A stretch of 64,000 nucleotides of DNA from Streptomyces sp. NRRL WC-3605 (GTDB taxonomy: Bacteria; Actinomycetota; Actinomycetes; Streptomycetales; Streptomycetaceae). The notes under the pieces are model-generated. The model made no database searches. It was given only the letters and a program-made list of their open reading frames with translations, and had not been told where the DNA came from. This document shows, piece by piece, positions 1 through 8,039 of this stretch (position 1 is its first letter; every line of letters begins with the position of its first letter). The DNA lies in contig NZ_LLZN01000001.1 of assembly GCF_001509795.1 (NCBI RefSeq), forward strand, positions 62,001 to 126,000. The letters run 5' to 3'. The position numbers were made by a program, and so were the translations under genes.

Positions 1-1
1 C

Positions 2-421
2 CTGAGCTGGAACAGCGAGGCGACGGCCGCCCTCGCCTCCGCCGGCTGTGTCGACAGCCCGGTGGTCAGCGGCACGTACGTCGACACAGCCCAGAACGTC
101 CTCGTGGCGGTGGAGGTGATGGCGCTGCCCGACCAGGCCACCGCCGTCGCCGCCCACGCCCGGCTCAAGGACGACAACACCGGGGGCTGGCGCTACCGAT
201 GCCCGGTCAGCGGCACCGGATCCGACGTGTGCGGGAAAGACGCTCTCTCCCGCGCCACCCAGTTCGGGTACACCGCGTGGAAGCACCGGTACCTGATCTC
301 GGCGGTGGCCGTCTACGTCGATCTGCGGCAGGACGACAGCGTCAAGTCCTGGCTGGTGTCGGCGTCCCAGCGGGGCTCCACCGCGGCCGGCCCGGAGAAC
401 CACCCGGCGAACAACCCCTGA
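2..421 (+). CDS. Hypothetical protein, 3' part only
   Basis: The reading frame is open from the first complete codon at base 2 to a TGA at 419-421, so the gene begins before the window and only about 139 C-terminal residues are visible. The fragment has three cysteines and ends in a Pro/Asn-rich tail, which would suit an extracytoplasmic domain. The missing N-terminus prevents checking for a signal peptide or lipobox. I do not recognise the family. It converges on the small membrane protein encoded at 434-763, with 12 bp between the stops. That it is coding is supported by codon bias; the function is unknown. Confidence 0.6.
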   Translation: MSWNSEATAALASAGCVDSPVVSGTYVDTAQNVLVAVEVMALPDQATAVAAHARLKDDNTGGWRYRCPVSGTGSDVCGKDALSRATQFGYTAWKHRYLISAVAVYVDLRQDDSVKSWLVSASQRGSTAAGPENHPANNP

Positions 422-433
422 GCGCGGCCCCGG

Positions 434-763
434 TCACGGCTCGTCGCGCCGGGTGCCGTCCTCGTCCTCGTCGGGCGTCTTCCCGTCCTCGCCCAGGGAC
501 TTCAGGAAGTCCGGGTTGTCGTCGGGTGCCACCCACTGCTGCCGCCGGCGGTCCCGTACGCCCGACCAGCCGTCGGCGGCCGGACTGCGCCTCTTGCCCG
601 CGATCAGCCACGAGATCGAGCCGACCAGCGGGAAGACGAGCACGAGGATGGCCCACAGCGGCTTGGGCATGTGGCGGATGTCCTTTTCCTCCGTGCTGAT
701 GCAGTCGATGAACGCGTACACGCTCAGCGCCAGTGGCACGAGGAACATCAGCACCCGGAGCAT
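434..763 (-). CDS. PLDc N-terminal domain membrane protein
   Basis: A 109-residue protein. Two hydrophobic segments (about residues 3-20 and 38-56) are separated by a short polar stretch, and the second ends in a [12 protein letters not shown] turn. This is the pattern of the cardiolipin synthase N-terminal domain (PLDc_N, PF13396), here without the catalytic HKD domains. The C-terminal half is charged and acidic (Asp/Glu-rich) and probably cytoplasmic. I chose the ATG at 763 because the two membrane helices begin there; the open frame further upstream has no family resemblance. It is divergent from mqnL with an 87-bp gap, so the two promoters share that space. Standalone PLDc_N proteins are common in actinomycetes and their role is unknown. 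Confidence 0.75.
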   Translation of the reverse strand: MLRVLMFLVPLALSVYAFIDCISTEEKDIRHMPKPLWAILVLVFPLVGSISWLIAGKRRSPAADGWSGVRDRRRQQWVAPDDNPDFLKSLGEDGKTPDEDEDGTRRDEP

Positions 764-850
764 GGGCCCTCTCCAGTGGAACGGTCGTCGGGCCGGGGGC
801 GCGGCCCCCGGGTTCAGGGCCAGGGTAGCCGCTCGGGGATACTTGACCCC

Positions 851-2302
851 ATGGCTTACGACGATCTTCGATCCCTGCTCAGGGCCCTCGAGCGGGAAGG
901 CGACCTCAAGCGCGTGAAGGCGGAGGTCGATCCGTACCTGGAGGTCGGGGAGATCGTCGACCGGGTGCAGAAGTCCGGCGGCCCCGCGCTCCTCTTCGAG
1001 AACGTGAAGGGCTCCTCGATGCCCCTCGCGATGAACGTCTTCGGCACGGACCGCCGGCTGCTGAAGGCCCTGGGCCTGAAGTCGTACGCGGACATCTCCG
1101 ACAGGATCGGCGGGCTGCTCAAGCCCGAACTGCCGCACGGGTTCGTTGGGGTGCGCGAGGCGTTCGGCAAGCTGGGCGCGATGGCGCACGTCCCGCCGAA
1201 GAAGGTCAAGGACGCCCCCGTCCAGGAGGTCGTGCTCACCGGCGACGACGTCGACCTGGACCGGCTGCCCGCCCTGTTCACCTGGCCCAAGGACGGCGGC
1301 TCCTTCTTCAACCTGGGGCTCACGCACACCAAGGACCCGGAGACGGGCATCCGCAACCTCGGGCTCTACCGGCTCCAGCGGCACGACAAGCGCACCATCG
1401 GCATGCACTGGCAGATCCACAAGGACAGCCGCAACCACTACCAGGTGGCGGCCCGCAGCGGCGAGCGCCTGCCCGTCGCGATCGCCTTCGGCTGCCCGCC
1501 CGCCGTGACGTACGCCTCCACCGCCCCGCTGCCCGGCGACATCGACGAGTACCTGTTCGCCGGGTTCGTCGCGGGCAAGCGGATCGAGATGGTGGACTGC
1601 AAGACCGTTCCGCTGCAGGTGCCCGCGCAGGCCGAGGTCGTCCTAGAGGGCTGGCTGGAGCCGGGCGAGATGCTGCCCGAGGGGCCGTTCGGCGACCACA
1701 CCGGCTTCTACACCCCGCAGGAGCCGTTCCCGGCGCTCACCATCGACTGTGTGACGATGCGCAGGCGGCCGCTGCTGCAGTCCATCGTGGTGGGCCGCCC
1801 GCCCACCGAGGACGGGCCGCTGGGCCGTGCGACGGAACGCTTCTTCCTCCCCCTGCTGAAGATCATCGTGCCGGACATCGTGGACTACCACCTGCCCGAG
1901 GCCGGCGGCTTCCACAACTGCGCGATCGTCTCGATCGACAAGAAGTACCCCAAGCACGCCCAGAAGGTCATGCACGCCGTGTGGGGCGCCCACATGATGT
2001 CCCTGACCAAGCTGATCGTGGTCGTGGACTCCGACTGCGACGTCCACGATCTGCACGAGGTCGCCTGGCGGGCCCTGGGGAACACCGACTACGCCCGGGA
2101 CCTCACGGTCGTCGAGGGTCCCGTCGACCATCTCGACCACGCCTCCTACCAGCAGTTCTGGGGCGGCAAGGCGGGCATCGACGCCACGCGGAAGTGGCCC
2201 GAGGAGGGCTACACCCGCGACGGCGGCTGGCCGGACATGGTGGAGTCCGACCCGGAGACGGCGGCGAAGGTCGACCGCCGCTGGAAGGAGTACGGCCTGT
2301 GA
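851..2302 (+). CDS. mqnL: Menaquinone biosynthesis decarboxylase, UbiD family
   Basis: A 483-residue member of the UbiD family of prenylated-FMN-dependent aromatic decarboxylases, close to the usual ~490 residues. It shows the family core [12 protein letters not shown], the metal/prFMN region around [14 protein letters not shown], and the [11 protein letters not shown] segment with the acidic catalytic region. In the futalosine pathway this family is thought to remove the ring carboxylate of the 1,4-dihydroxy-6-naphthoate-derived intermediate after prenylation. The GTG of mqnP overlaps its stop by 4 bp (GTGA), so UbiA-type and UbiD-type steps are translationally coupled, and the ubiX homologue that makes the cofactor lies 1.6 kb away. 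The ATG at 851 begins the family N-terminus. The assignment to menaquinone rather than another aromatic acid rests on the neighbours. Confidence 0.9.
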   Translation: MAYDDLRSLLRALEREGDLKRVKAEVDPYLEVGEIVDRVQKSGGPALLFENVKGSSMPLAMNVFGTDRRLLKALGLKSYADISDRIGGLLKPELPHGFVGVREAFGKLGAMAHVPPKKVKDAPVQEVVLTGDDVDLDRLPALFTWPKDGGSFFNLGLTHTKDPETGIRNLGLYRLQRHDKRTIGMHWQIHKDSRNHYQVAARSGERLPVAIAFGCPPAVTYASTAPLPGDIDEYLFAGFVAGKRIEMVDCKTVPLQVPAQAEVVLEGWLEPGEMLPEGPFGDHTGFYTPQEPFPALTIDCVTMRRRPLLQSIVVGRPPTEDGPLGRATERFFLPLLKIIVPDIVDYHLPEAGGFHNCAIVSIDKKYPKHAQKVMHAVWGAHMMSLTKLIVVVDSDCDVHDLHEVAWRALGNTDYARDLTVVEGPVDHLDHASYQQFWGGKAGIDATRKWPEEGYTRDGGWPDMVESDPETAAKVDRRWKEYGL

Positions 2303-3201
2303 GCAGCGCCTCCGCCGCGATTCCGCAGCCCGGACGCACCAAGGCGTTCCTGCGCCTGGTCATGATCGAACACTCGGTGTTCGCGCTGCCCTTCGCCTAC
2401 ATCGCCGCGCTGACCGCGATGTTCGAGTGGGACCGCAACATCCACTGGGGCCGGCTGCTCCTGGTGACGATCTGCATGGTCGGGCTGCGCACCTTCGCGA
2501 TGGCCGTGAACCGGATCATCGACCGCGAGATCGACGCCCGCAATCCCCGTACCGCCCACCGCGAGCTGGTCACCGGCGCGATGTCGGTGCGGCACGCCTG
2601 GACCGGCGCCCTGATCGCCCTCGTCGTCTTCCTGGGGTCGGCGGCGCTGCTGAACCCGCTGTGCCTGGCGCTCGCCCCGATCGCGGTCGTACCGATGGTG
2701 GTCTACCCGTACGGCAAGCGGTTCACGAACTTCCCGCAGGCCATCCTGGGTCTCGCCCAGGCGATGGGCCCGATCGGCGGCTGGCTGGCCATCACCGGCT
2801 CCTGGTCGTGGGACGCGGTGATCCTGGGTCTCGCCGTCGGCGTCTGGATCGGCGGCTTCGACCTCATCTACGCCTGCCAGGACGTGGAGACGGACCGCGA
2901 GATCGGCGTCCGGTCGGTGCCGGCCCGCTTCGGCATCCCGGCGGCGATCTGGGGCGCCCGCGTCTGCCACACCGTCACCACCGCCCTGTTCGTCTGGTAC
3001 GGCGTCGCGACCGGCGCCGGCGCGTTCTTCTGGCTGGGCGCGCTGATCGTGGCCGGTGCCTTCGTCTACGAGCACTCGATCGTGCGCCCGCACGACCTGT
3101 CCCGGCTGAACCGGGCGTTCTTCAGCGTCAACGGGTTCATCGGGATCGCCCTGTTCGTGTGCGCGCTGCTGGACCTGCTGGTGCGCGGGCTGACCGTCTG
3201 A
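2299..3201 (+). CDS. mqnP: Menaquinone prenyltransferase, UbiA family
   Basis: A 300-residue polytopic membrane protein with the two Asp-rich motifs of UbiA prenyltransferases: N71-x3-D75-x3-D79 (NRIIDREID) and D195-x3-D199 (DVETD). Both bind Mg-polyprenyl diphosphate. Around eight hydrophobic segments are visible. It should attach the polyprenyl tail to the naphthoate ring in the futalosine branch of menaquinone synthesis. It starts at a GTG that overlaps the mqnL stop by 4 bp and has no other good start. It converges on the rhomboid gene, with a small hairpin between the stops. The prenyl donor may come from the synthase at 60296-61306. Confidence 0.9.
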   Translation: MSSASAAIPQPGRTKAFLRLVMIEHSVFALPFAYIAALTAMFEWDRNIHWGRLLLVTICMVGLRTFAMAVNRIIDREIDARNPRTAHRELVTGAMSVRHAWTGALIALVVFLGSAALLNPLCLALAPIAVVPMVVYPYGKRFTNFPQAILGLAQAMGPIGGWLAITGSWSWDAVILGLAVGVWIGGFDLIYACQDVETDREIGVRSVPARFGIPAAIWGARVCHTVTTALFVWYGVATGAGAFFWLGALIVAGAFVYEHSIVRPHDLSRLNRAFFSVNGFIGIALFVCALLDLLVRGLTV

Positions 3202-3205
3202 CCCC

Positions 3206-3220
3206 GCCCGTCAGACGGGC
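3206..3220. terminator. Short hairpin between convergent mqnP and rhomboid genes
   Basis: GCCCGT and ACGGGC arms flank a CAG loop. The hairpin sits between the mqnP stop and the rhomboid stop and overlaps the latter, and could serve both strands. It is short, so confidence is moderate. Confidence 0.45.
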
Positions 3221-3828
3221 AGTTCCCCGCGGGGGCCGGTGTCCCGGCGGCGCAGCACGAACGCCGCCGCCACACCGGCCACCAGCCCCACCAGGTGCCC
3301 CTGCCAGCTGACGCCGGACTGGGTCGGGGCGAGGCCCGCCAGCATGGAGCCGCCCCACAGGGCGGCCACCAGCACGCCGACGAGCACGCCGAGCGGGCGG
3401 CGCTCCACGAAGCCGGTGACCAGCAGGAAGCCGAAGAGGCCGAAGATCAGGCCGGAGGCGCCCGCCGTGTTGGTGCCGGACGGCGATATCAGCCACACGC
3501 CCAGTCCGTCGGCGACCACGACGAGGGCGCACACCGCGGTGAACCGGCGGATGCCGCCGAGCGCGGCGAGGAAACCCAGGACCAGCAGCGGCACGGTGTT
3601 CGCCGCGACATGGGCGAAGCCGAAGTGGACGAACGCCGCCGGGACCACGTCCACCAGCTCGGACGGGGTCCGCGGGACGATCCCGAAGCCGTCCAGCGCG
3701 TGTCCGCTCACCACGTCGACGAGCTCCAGCAGCCACAGCAGCGCGACCCAGCCCAGCATGAGCTTGGCCGCGGACAGCACACGCTCCCCGCGCGACCCCG
3801 CGCGCACCGCGTCCCGCACACCTGTCAT
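3211..3828 (-). CDS. Rhomboid family intramembrane serine protease
   Basis: A 205-residue polytopic protein with rhomboid hallmarks: a HFGFAHVAAN segment (His/Asn of the oxyanion region), the catalytic serine in GASG followed by a FGLFGF helix, and a later membrane histidine in WQGHLVG. Rhomboids cut transmembrane helices inside the bilayer; the substrate cannot be read from sequence. The ATG at 3828 begins a short basic cytoplasmic tail before the first helix. Longer open frame upstream runs antisense through ubiX and is not believable. The gene is divergent from ubiX with a 91-bp gap. Confidence 0.85.
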   Translation of the reverse strand: MTGVRDAVRAGSRGERVLSAAKLMLGWVALLWLLELVDVVSGHALDGFGIVPRTPSELVDVVPAAFVHFGFAHVAANTVPLLVLGFLAALGGIRRFTAVCALVVVADGLGVWLISPSGTNTAGASGLIFGLFGFLLVTGFVERRPLGVLVGVLVAALWGGSMLAGLAPTQSGVSWQGHLVGLVAGVAAAFVLRRRDTGPRGELPV

Positions 3829-3877
3829 GGCAACCCCACCGTCCGACTCGTCCCCGAACGGGAACGCCTGGGCCCCC

Positions 3878-3920
3878 TTGGTCGGTTCCCACCCCGTGCC
3901 GCCGGATAGGCTCGGTGTCG
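3878..3920 (+). promoter_or_regulatory. Probable leaderless promoter of ubiX
   Basis: A TAGGCT hexamer at 3907-3912 lies about 8 bp before the GTG at 3920, where a -10 box would start transcription at or next to the start codon. No purine-rich ribosome binding site precedes the GTG. This spacing is the usual picture for leaderless messages in Streptomyces. The -35 region is not convincing. Confidence 0.4.
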
Positions 3921-4603
3921 TGAACCCAGCCAAGCCAGGAGAGACGGCCCGAACGCCTTGGATCGTAGGGGTGTCCGGCGCTTCCGGCACCCCATACGCC
4001 GCCGCGGTGCTGCGTGCGCTCCTCGACGCGGGGGAGAGCGTCGACCTGGTGGTCAGCCGGGCCTCGCGGCTCACCCTGCTCGATGAGACCGGGATCTCCT
4101 TCCGGGACGCCCACTGGCGTGACGACCTGCGCGAATGGCTCGCGCGAGGCGCCGACGGCAAGCCCGGCACCTTCGAGACGGACCTCACCGACGTGCGGTA
4201 CTGGCCGGCGGGGGACCTGGCCGCGGGGCCGTCCTCCGGGTCGTACGCCACGAAGGGCATGCTCGTCGTGCCCGCCTCGACCGCCTGTGTGGCCGGTGTC
4301 GCGCTCGGGCTCTCCAAGGACCTGCTCCAGCGCGCCGCCAGCGTCACGCTGAAGGAGGGCCGCCGGCTCGTCGTCGCCGTTCGGGAGACCCCTTTGAACG
4401 GGCAGACGCTGCGGCACCTCGTCACCCTCGACGACGCGGGCGCCGTCGTCGTACCCGCCTCGCCCGCCTTCTACGCGGGGGCCACGCACATCCAGGACCT
4501 GGTGGACTTCGTGGCCGGACGCGTCCTCGACGCGGCGGGGGTGGAGCACCGGCTCTACCGCCGCTGGAAGGGCGAGCTCGGCGGTGGCGCCCGCCCCGCC
4601 TGA
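3920..4603 (+). CDS. ubiX: UbiX-type flavin prenyltransferase
   Basis: A 227-residue flavin prenyltransferase. The N-terminal GVSGASGTPYA motif (about residues 17-27) is the FMN/dimethylallyl-phosphate site of the family. A Ser/Thr-rich cofactor-binding stretch and the RETPLN region (about residues 154-159) follow. UbiX makes prenylated FMN, the cofactor that the UbiD-family enzyme MqnL needs, so it completes the decarboxylation module begun at 851. It starts at a GTG with a probable -10 box immediately upstream and no leader. A 72-bp gap separates it from the Lrp-type regulator downstream on the same strand. In menaquinone literature the homologue is sometimes called MqnM. Confidence 0.9.
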   Translation: MNPAKPGETARTPWIVGVSGASGTPYAAAVLRALLDAGESVDLVVSRASRLTLLDETGISFRDAHWRDDLREWLARGADGKPGTFETDLTDVRYWPAGDLAAGPSSGSYATKGMLVVPASTACVAGVALGLSKDLLQRAASVTLKEGRRLVVAVRETPLNGQTLRHLVTLDDAGAVVVPASPAFYAGATHIQDLVDFVAGRVLDAAGVEHRLYRRWKGELGGGARPA

Positions 4604-4675
4604 GCGGGCCATCACCTCAGGCAGCAGTACGGCAGCAATCACGTCAGACCTCTTCAGCGGAAGGCTTCGAATCGC

Positions 4676-5131
4676 ATGGACGCGGTGGACAGGCAGCTCA
4701 TCCAGGCCCTGAGGGAGAACGGCCGGGCCTCCTACGCGGAGCTGGGGCGCCTCGTCGGACTGTCGGGACCCAGCGTCACCGACCGCATCAACCGGCTGGA
4801 GGCGGCCGGCGTCATCACCGGGTACCGGGCCACCGTCGACGCCTCCTCGCTGGGCCTCGGCGTCACCGCCCTGATCGGCATCTCGCTGACGGACGCCACC
4901 GACCACGAGGACGTGGCGACCCGCCTCAAGGACCTCTCCGAGGTCGAGGACTGCTGGTTCATCGCCGGGGACGACTCGTACATGCTCAAGGTGCGGGCGA
5001 CCGACGTGGACGGGCTGGAGAAGATCATCCGGCGGCTCAGCGCGACCGAGGGCGTCTCCCGGACCCGCACCACCATCGTGCTCTCCACGAAGTGGGAGAA
5101 CCGGGTCGGAGAGCTGCCCGAAGAGGTCTGA
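4676..5131 (+). CDS. Lrp/AsnC family transcriptional regulator
   Basis: A 151-residue regulator of standard family length. Residues 1-60 form the AsnC-type winged HTH beginning MDAVDRQLIQALRENGR. Residues 65-140 form the RAM ligand-binding fold with conserved GDDSYMLKV and RTRTTIVL strands. It has a good ribosome binding site (GGAAGG) before the ATG. These proteins are usually octamers that sense amino acids. Lying between ubiX and mqnE, it could respond to an amino acid or purine-linked signal for menaquinone synthesis, but nothing in the sequence shows this and it may be unrelated. Confidence 0.9.
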   Translation: MDAVDRQLIQALRENGRASYAELGRLVGLSGPSVTDRINRLEAAGVITGYRATVDASSLGLGVTALIGISLTDATDHEDVATRLKDLSEVEDCWFIAGDDSYMLKVRATDVDGLEKIIRRLSATEGVSRTRTTIVLSTKWENRVGELPEEV

Positions 5132-5177
5132 GGGCGCAGGCGTAACGTGGGGGCGAGCTTCGTGGAAAGGTGTTGGC

Positions 5178-6341
5178 ATGGACGTCGGGCTCAAGCGCGA
5201 GCTGGAGGAGAAGGTCCGCTCCGGTGAGCGGCTGTCCCGCGAGGACGGCATCGCGCTGTACGAGTCGGACGACCTGGCGTGGCTCGGCGGCCTCGCCCAC
5301 GAGGTGCGCACCCGCAAGAACGGCGACGTCGTGCACTTCAACGTCAACCGGCACCTCAACATGACGAACGTCTGCACGGCCTCGTGCGCGTACTGCTCCT
5401 TCCAGCGCAAGCCGGGGGAGAAGGACGCGTACACGATGCGCATCGAGGAGGCGGTCAAGCTCGCCAAGGCGATGGAGGGCGAGAACCTCACCGAGCTGCA
5501 CATCGTCAACGGCCTGCACCCGAACCTGCCGTGGCGCTACTACCCGCGCTCGCTGCGGGAGCTGAAGGCCGCGCTGCCGGACGTGTCGCTGAAGGCGTTC
5601 ACGGCGACGGAGATCCACCACTTCGAGACGATCTCCGGGCTGTCCGCCTCCGAGATCCTCGACGAGCTGATCGACGCCGGGCTGGAGTCCCTGACCGGCG
5701 GCGGCGCGGAGATCTTCGACTGGGAGGTCCGGCAGCACATCGTGGACCACCGCACCCACTGGGAGGACTGGTCCCGGATCCACCGCCTGGCGCACGAGAA
5801 GGGGCTCAAGACCCCGTGCACCATGCTGTACGGCCACATCGAGGAGCCCCGCCACCGCGTCGACCACGTCCTGCGGCTGCGTGAACTCCAGGACGAGACC
5901 GGCGGGTTCCAGGTCTTCATCCCGCTGCGCTACCAGCACGACTTCGTGGACGTGAAGGACGGCAAGGTCCGCAACCGCCTCCAGGCCCGTACGCAGATGG
6001 CGACCGGCGCCGAGGCGCTGAAGACGTTCGCCGTCTCGCGGCTGCTGTTCGACAACGTCCCGCACGTGAAGGTCTTCTGGGTGATGCACGGCGTGCAGAC
6101 CGCCCAGCTGGCCCTCCAGCACGGGGCGGACGACATGGACGGCTCGGTCGTCGAGTACAAGATCACGCACGACGCGGACAACTTCGGCACGCCGAACAAG
6201 CTGACCCGCGACGATCTGCTGGACCTGATCCGGGACGCCGGCTTCCGCCCGGTGGAGCGCAACACGCGCTACGAGATCATCCGGGAGTACGACGGCCCGG
6301 ACCCGGCGCGGCGTGAGGCTCCGCAGCCGATGAGGCTCTGA
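5178..6341 (+). CDS. mqnE: Aminofutalosine synthase MqnE (radical SAM)
   Basis: A 387-residue radical SAM enzyme. The cluster motif C66-x3-C70-x2-C73 (CTASCAYC) is followed by the SPASM-free barrel typical of the MqnE/MqnC/CofH group. MqnE adds the adenosyl radical to 3-(1-carboxyvinyloxy)benzoate, the MqnA product, giving aminofutalosine with loss of CO2. The early HFNVNRHLNMTNVC segment separates it from MqnC, which has YIIERNINYTNVC at the same place. The ribosome binding site GGAAAGG lies about 9 bp before the ATG. It forms a single gene between the Lrp-type regulator and a Streptomyces-type intergenic repeat. Confidence 0.93.
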   Translation: MDVGLKRELEEKVRSGERLSREDGIALYESDDLAWLGGLAHEVRTRKNGDVVHFNVNRHLNMTNVCTASCAYCSFQRKPGEKDAYTMRIEEAVKLAKAMEGENLTELHIVNGLHPNLPWRYYPRSLRELKAALPDVSLKAFTATEIHHFETISGLSASEILDELIDAGLESLTGGGAEIFDWEVRQHIVDHRTHWEDWSRIHRLAHEKGLKTPCTMLYGHIEEPRHRVDHVLRLRELQDETGGFQVFIPLRYQHDFVDVKDGKVRNRLQARTQMATGAEALKTFAVSRLLFDNVPHVKVFWVMHGVQTAQLALQHGADDMDGSVVEYKITHDADNFGTPNKLTRDDLLDLIRDAGFRPVERNTRYEIIREYDGPDPARREAPQPMRL

Positions 6342-6367
6342 TCGGCCGCGTGGCGGGCGCGGGTGCG

Positions 6368-6422
6368 TGGGGGCTTGTCGCGCCCCACGGCGGAGCCGCA
6401 CATCGATGCGGTCCCGCGCCCC
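6368..6422. repeat. Streptomyces-type palindromic intergenic repeat
   Basis: An outer GGGGC (6370-6374) pairs with GCCCC (6418-6422), and an inner CCGCA/TGCGG stem (6396-6400 and 6407-6411) flanks a CATCGA loop. The wording GGGGGCTTGTCGCGCC followed by GCGGAGCCGCACATCGA resembles a short palindromic element I remember as recurring between Streptomyces genes. It follows mqnE and may act as its terminator. Confidence 0.5.
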
Positions 6423-6443
6423 GGAGTGGGTACTCGTGGCCGT

Positions 6444-7091
6444 ATGGCTGGGAAGGCACCCGAGGAGGGCTTCACGGCGGAGCCCTTCGTTCCTGAGCGA
6501 GGTGGGCTGCCCGCGCTTCGGCGGGCCGCCGCGGACTGCCGGGGCTGCCCGCTGCACCGGGACGCCACGCAGACGGTTTTCGGTGCCGGTGACGCCCACG
6601 CGCGGGTGATGCTCGTGGGGGAGCAGCCCGGGGATCAGGAGGACCGGCAGGGGAAGCCCTTCGTGGGGCCCGCCGGGAGGCTTCTCGACCGGGCGCTCGC
6701 CGAGGCCGGGATCGACCCCGGCCAGGCGTATGTCACCAACGCCGTCAAGCACTTCAAGTTCACCCGCGCCGAGCCGCGCAAGCGCCGTATCCACAAGGCG
6801 CCGACACTGCGGGAGGCGACGGCGTGCGGGCCGTGGCTGGCCGCCGAACTGGCCGTCGTGGAGCCGGAGCTGATCGTGGTCCTCGGCGCCACCGCCGGGA
6901 AGGCGCTGCTCGGCTCCTCGTTCCGGGTCACGCGGGTGCGCGGGACGGTGCTGGAGGAGGAGATCTACGGGCGCAGGGAGCGACTGGTGCCCACGGTCCA
7001 CCCCTCGTCCGTGCTGCGCGCGGACGACCGGGAGGCGGCCTACGACGGGCTCCTGTCCGATCTGAAGGTGGCGGCACGCGCGCTGGGGTAA
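6444..7091 (+). CDS. udgX: UdgX family uracil-DNA glycosylase
   Basis: A 215-residue protein of the Fe-S uracil-DNA glycosylase superfamily. It has GEQPGDQED (residues 59-67, water-activating and uracil-binding motif), a VTNAVKHFKF strand, and the diagnostic R-loop KRRIHKAP with His117. In characterised UdgX that His forms a covalent bond with the abasic sugar after uracil excision, and a HPSSVLR motif ends the site. Visible cysteines are C32, C35 and C128; His103 stands where family 4 enzymes have the Cys of VKCRPP, so cluster ligation may differ. The ATG at 6444 was chosen because the upstream open frame runs through the intergenic repeat. Confidence 0.88.
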   Translation: MAGKAPEEGFTAEPFVPERGGLPALRRAAADCRGCPLHRDATQTVFGAGDAHARVMLVGEQPGDQEDRQGKPFVGPAGRLLDRALAEAGIDPGQAYVTNAVKHFKFTRAEPRKRRIHKAPTLREATACGPWLAAELAVVEPELIVVLGATAGKALLGSSFRVTRVRGTVLEEEIYGRRERLVPTVHPSSVLRADDREAAYDGLLSDLKVAARALG

Positions 7092-7107
7092 GGGTTACGA
7101 TGCTTTG

Positions 7108-7632
7108 GTGTCCCTTACCTTCACCCTGGATCCCGCCCTCACCCCCGAGCTGCGCGACGGCGTCCTCCAGCTGTGGACCGACGTCTCCAACGCGGGCGGC
7201 TCCGTCGGGTTCGTGCCGCCGGTGACGACCGAGGCGGTGCGGCCTGAGCTGGTCAAGCACCTGGTCGCGATGGCGGAGGGCCGTACCCGGCTGCTCGTCG
7301 GGCACGACGAGGACGGACGGACCGCCGCGGCCGCCTTCCTCACCCACAACACGCACCGGCTCATGAGGCACTGGCTGTGGCTGTACACCGTGATGGTGCA
7401 CCCCCGCCACCAGGGCAAGGGCTACGGCCGCGACCTGCTCGCCGCCGCCGAGGGCGCCGCTCGCGGCATCGACGGCATCGAGGCGATCCGGCTCACCTGC
7501 CGGGGCGGCCTCGGCCTGGAGAGGTTCTACGGCTCCTGCGGCTACAAGGAGGTCGGCCGCGTCCCCGGCGCGATCCGTGTCGCGCCCGGCGACGACCGCG
7601 ACGACGTCATCATGCTGCTGCCGCTCGGCTGA
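7108..7632 (+). CDS. GNAT family N-acetyltransferase
   Basis: A 174-residue GNAT protein. The acetyl-CoA site is visible as VHPRHQGKGYGRDLL (about residues 97-111), followed by a conserved LTCRGG...FYGSCGYKEVGR C-terminal part. The substrate is unknown; small-molecule or antibiotic acetylation is possible. The GTG at 7108 starts 16 bp after the udgX stop; a TTG one codon earlier is the alternative. The short gap suggests cotranscription with udgX, but no functional link is evident. Confidence 0.85.
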   Translation: MSLTFTLDPALTPELRDGVLQLWTDVSNAGGSVGFVPPVTTEAVRPELVKHLVAMAEGRTRLLVGHDEDGRTAAAAFLTHNTHRLMRHWLWLYTVMVHPRHQGKGYGRDLLAAAEGAARGIDGIEAIRLTCRGGLGLERFYGSCGYKEVGRVPGAIRVAPGDDRDDVIMLLPLG

Positions 7633-7721
7633 GGGCCCCCTGCAAGATCGGGACCAGGCCGTGCTTCACTGGACGATGCCTTTGGGAATGTTCGTACCCG
7701 TTGACGGAAGAGTGGATTGAG

Positions 7722-8012
7722 ATGCTCCGCTACACGCTGATGCGCCTCGGGGTCTTCGTGGGCTGCTTCGTGGTCGTCTGGGGCCTCGTCTACAGCGGCA
7801 TCGTCCCGCGCGGCTTCGGCGCCTCCAACGGCATCTGGATGATCCTGCTCGCCCTCCTGCTCTCGGCCCCGATCAGCTTCGTGGTCCTGCGCAGGGAACG
7901 CGACCGCGCCTCCGCCGGCATCGTGCAGCGCGTCGACCGGATGAAGTCCAACCTGGAGGCGAACCGCAGCCAGGAGGACGACGTCGACGACGCCGCCCGC
8001 GCACAGGGCTGA
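7722..8012 (+). CDS. DUF4229 small membrane protein
   Basis: A 96-residue protein with two transmembrane helices (about residues 8-27 and 36-56) and a charged C-terminal tail rich in Arg, Asp and Glu. The layout fits the actinobacterial DUF4229 family. The ATG has a GGATTGAG sequence upstream that can serve as ribosome binding site. It lies 27 bp before the sensor kinase gene. In actinomycetes this family is often found near menaquinone genes, but its role is unknown. Confidence 0.75.
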   Translation: MLRYTLMRLGVFVGCFVVVWGLVYSGIVPRGFGASNGIWMILLALLLSAPISFVVLRRERDRASAGIVQRVDRMKSNLEANRSQEDDVDDAARAQG

Positions 8013-8039
8013 GCCAGAGCGCGCGGCCCCGATCGCGAC

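Noticed and set aside
3137..5509. 790-codon minus-strand frame across rhomboid, ubiX and Lrp-type genes
   Set aside because: It crosses three well-supported genes in the wrong frame and has no recognisable domain.
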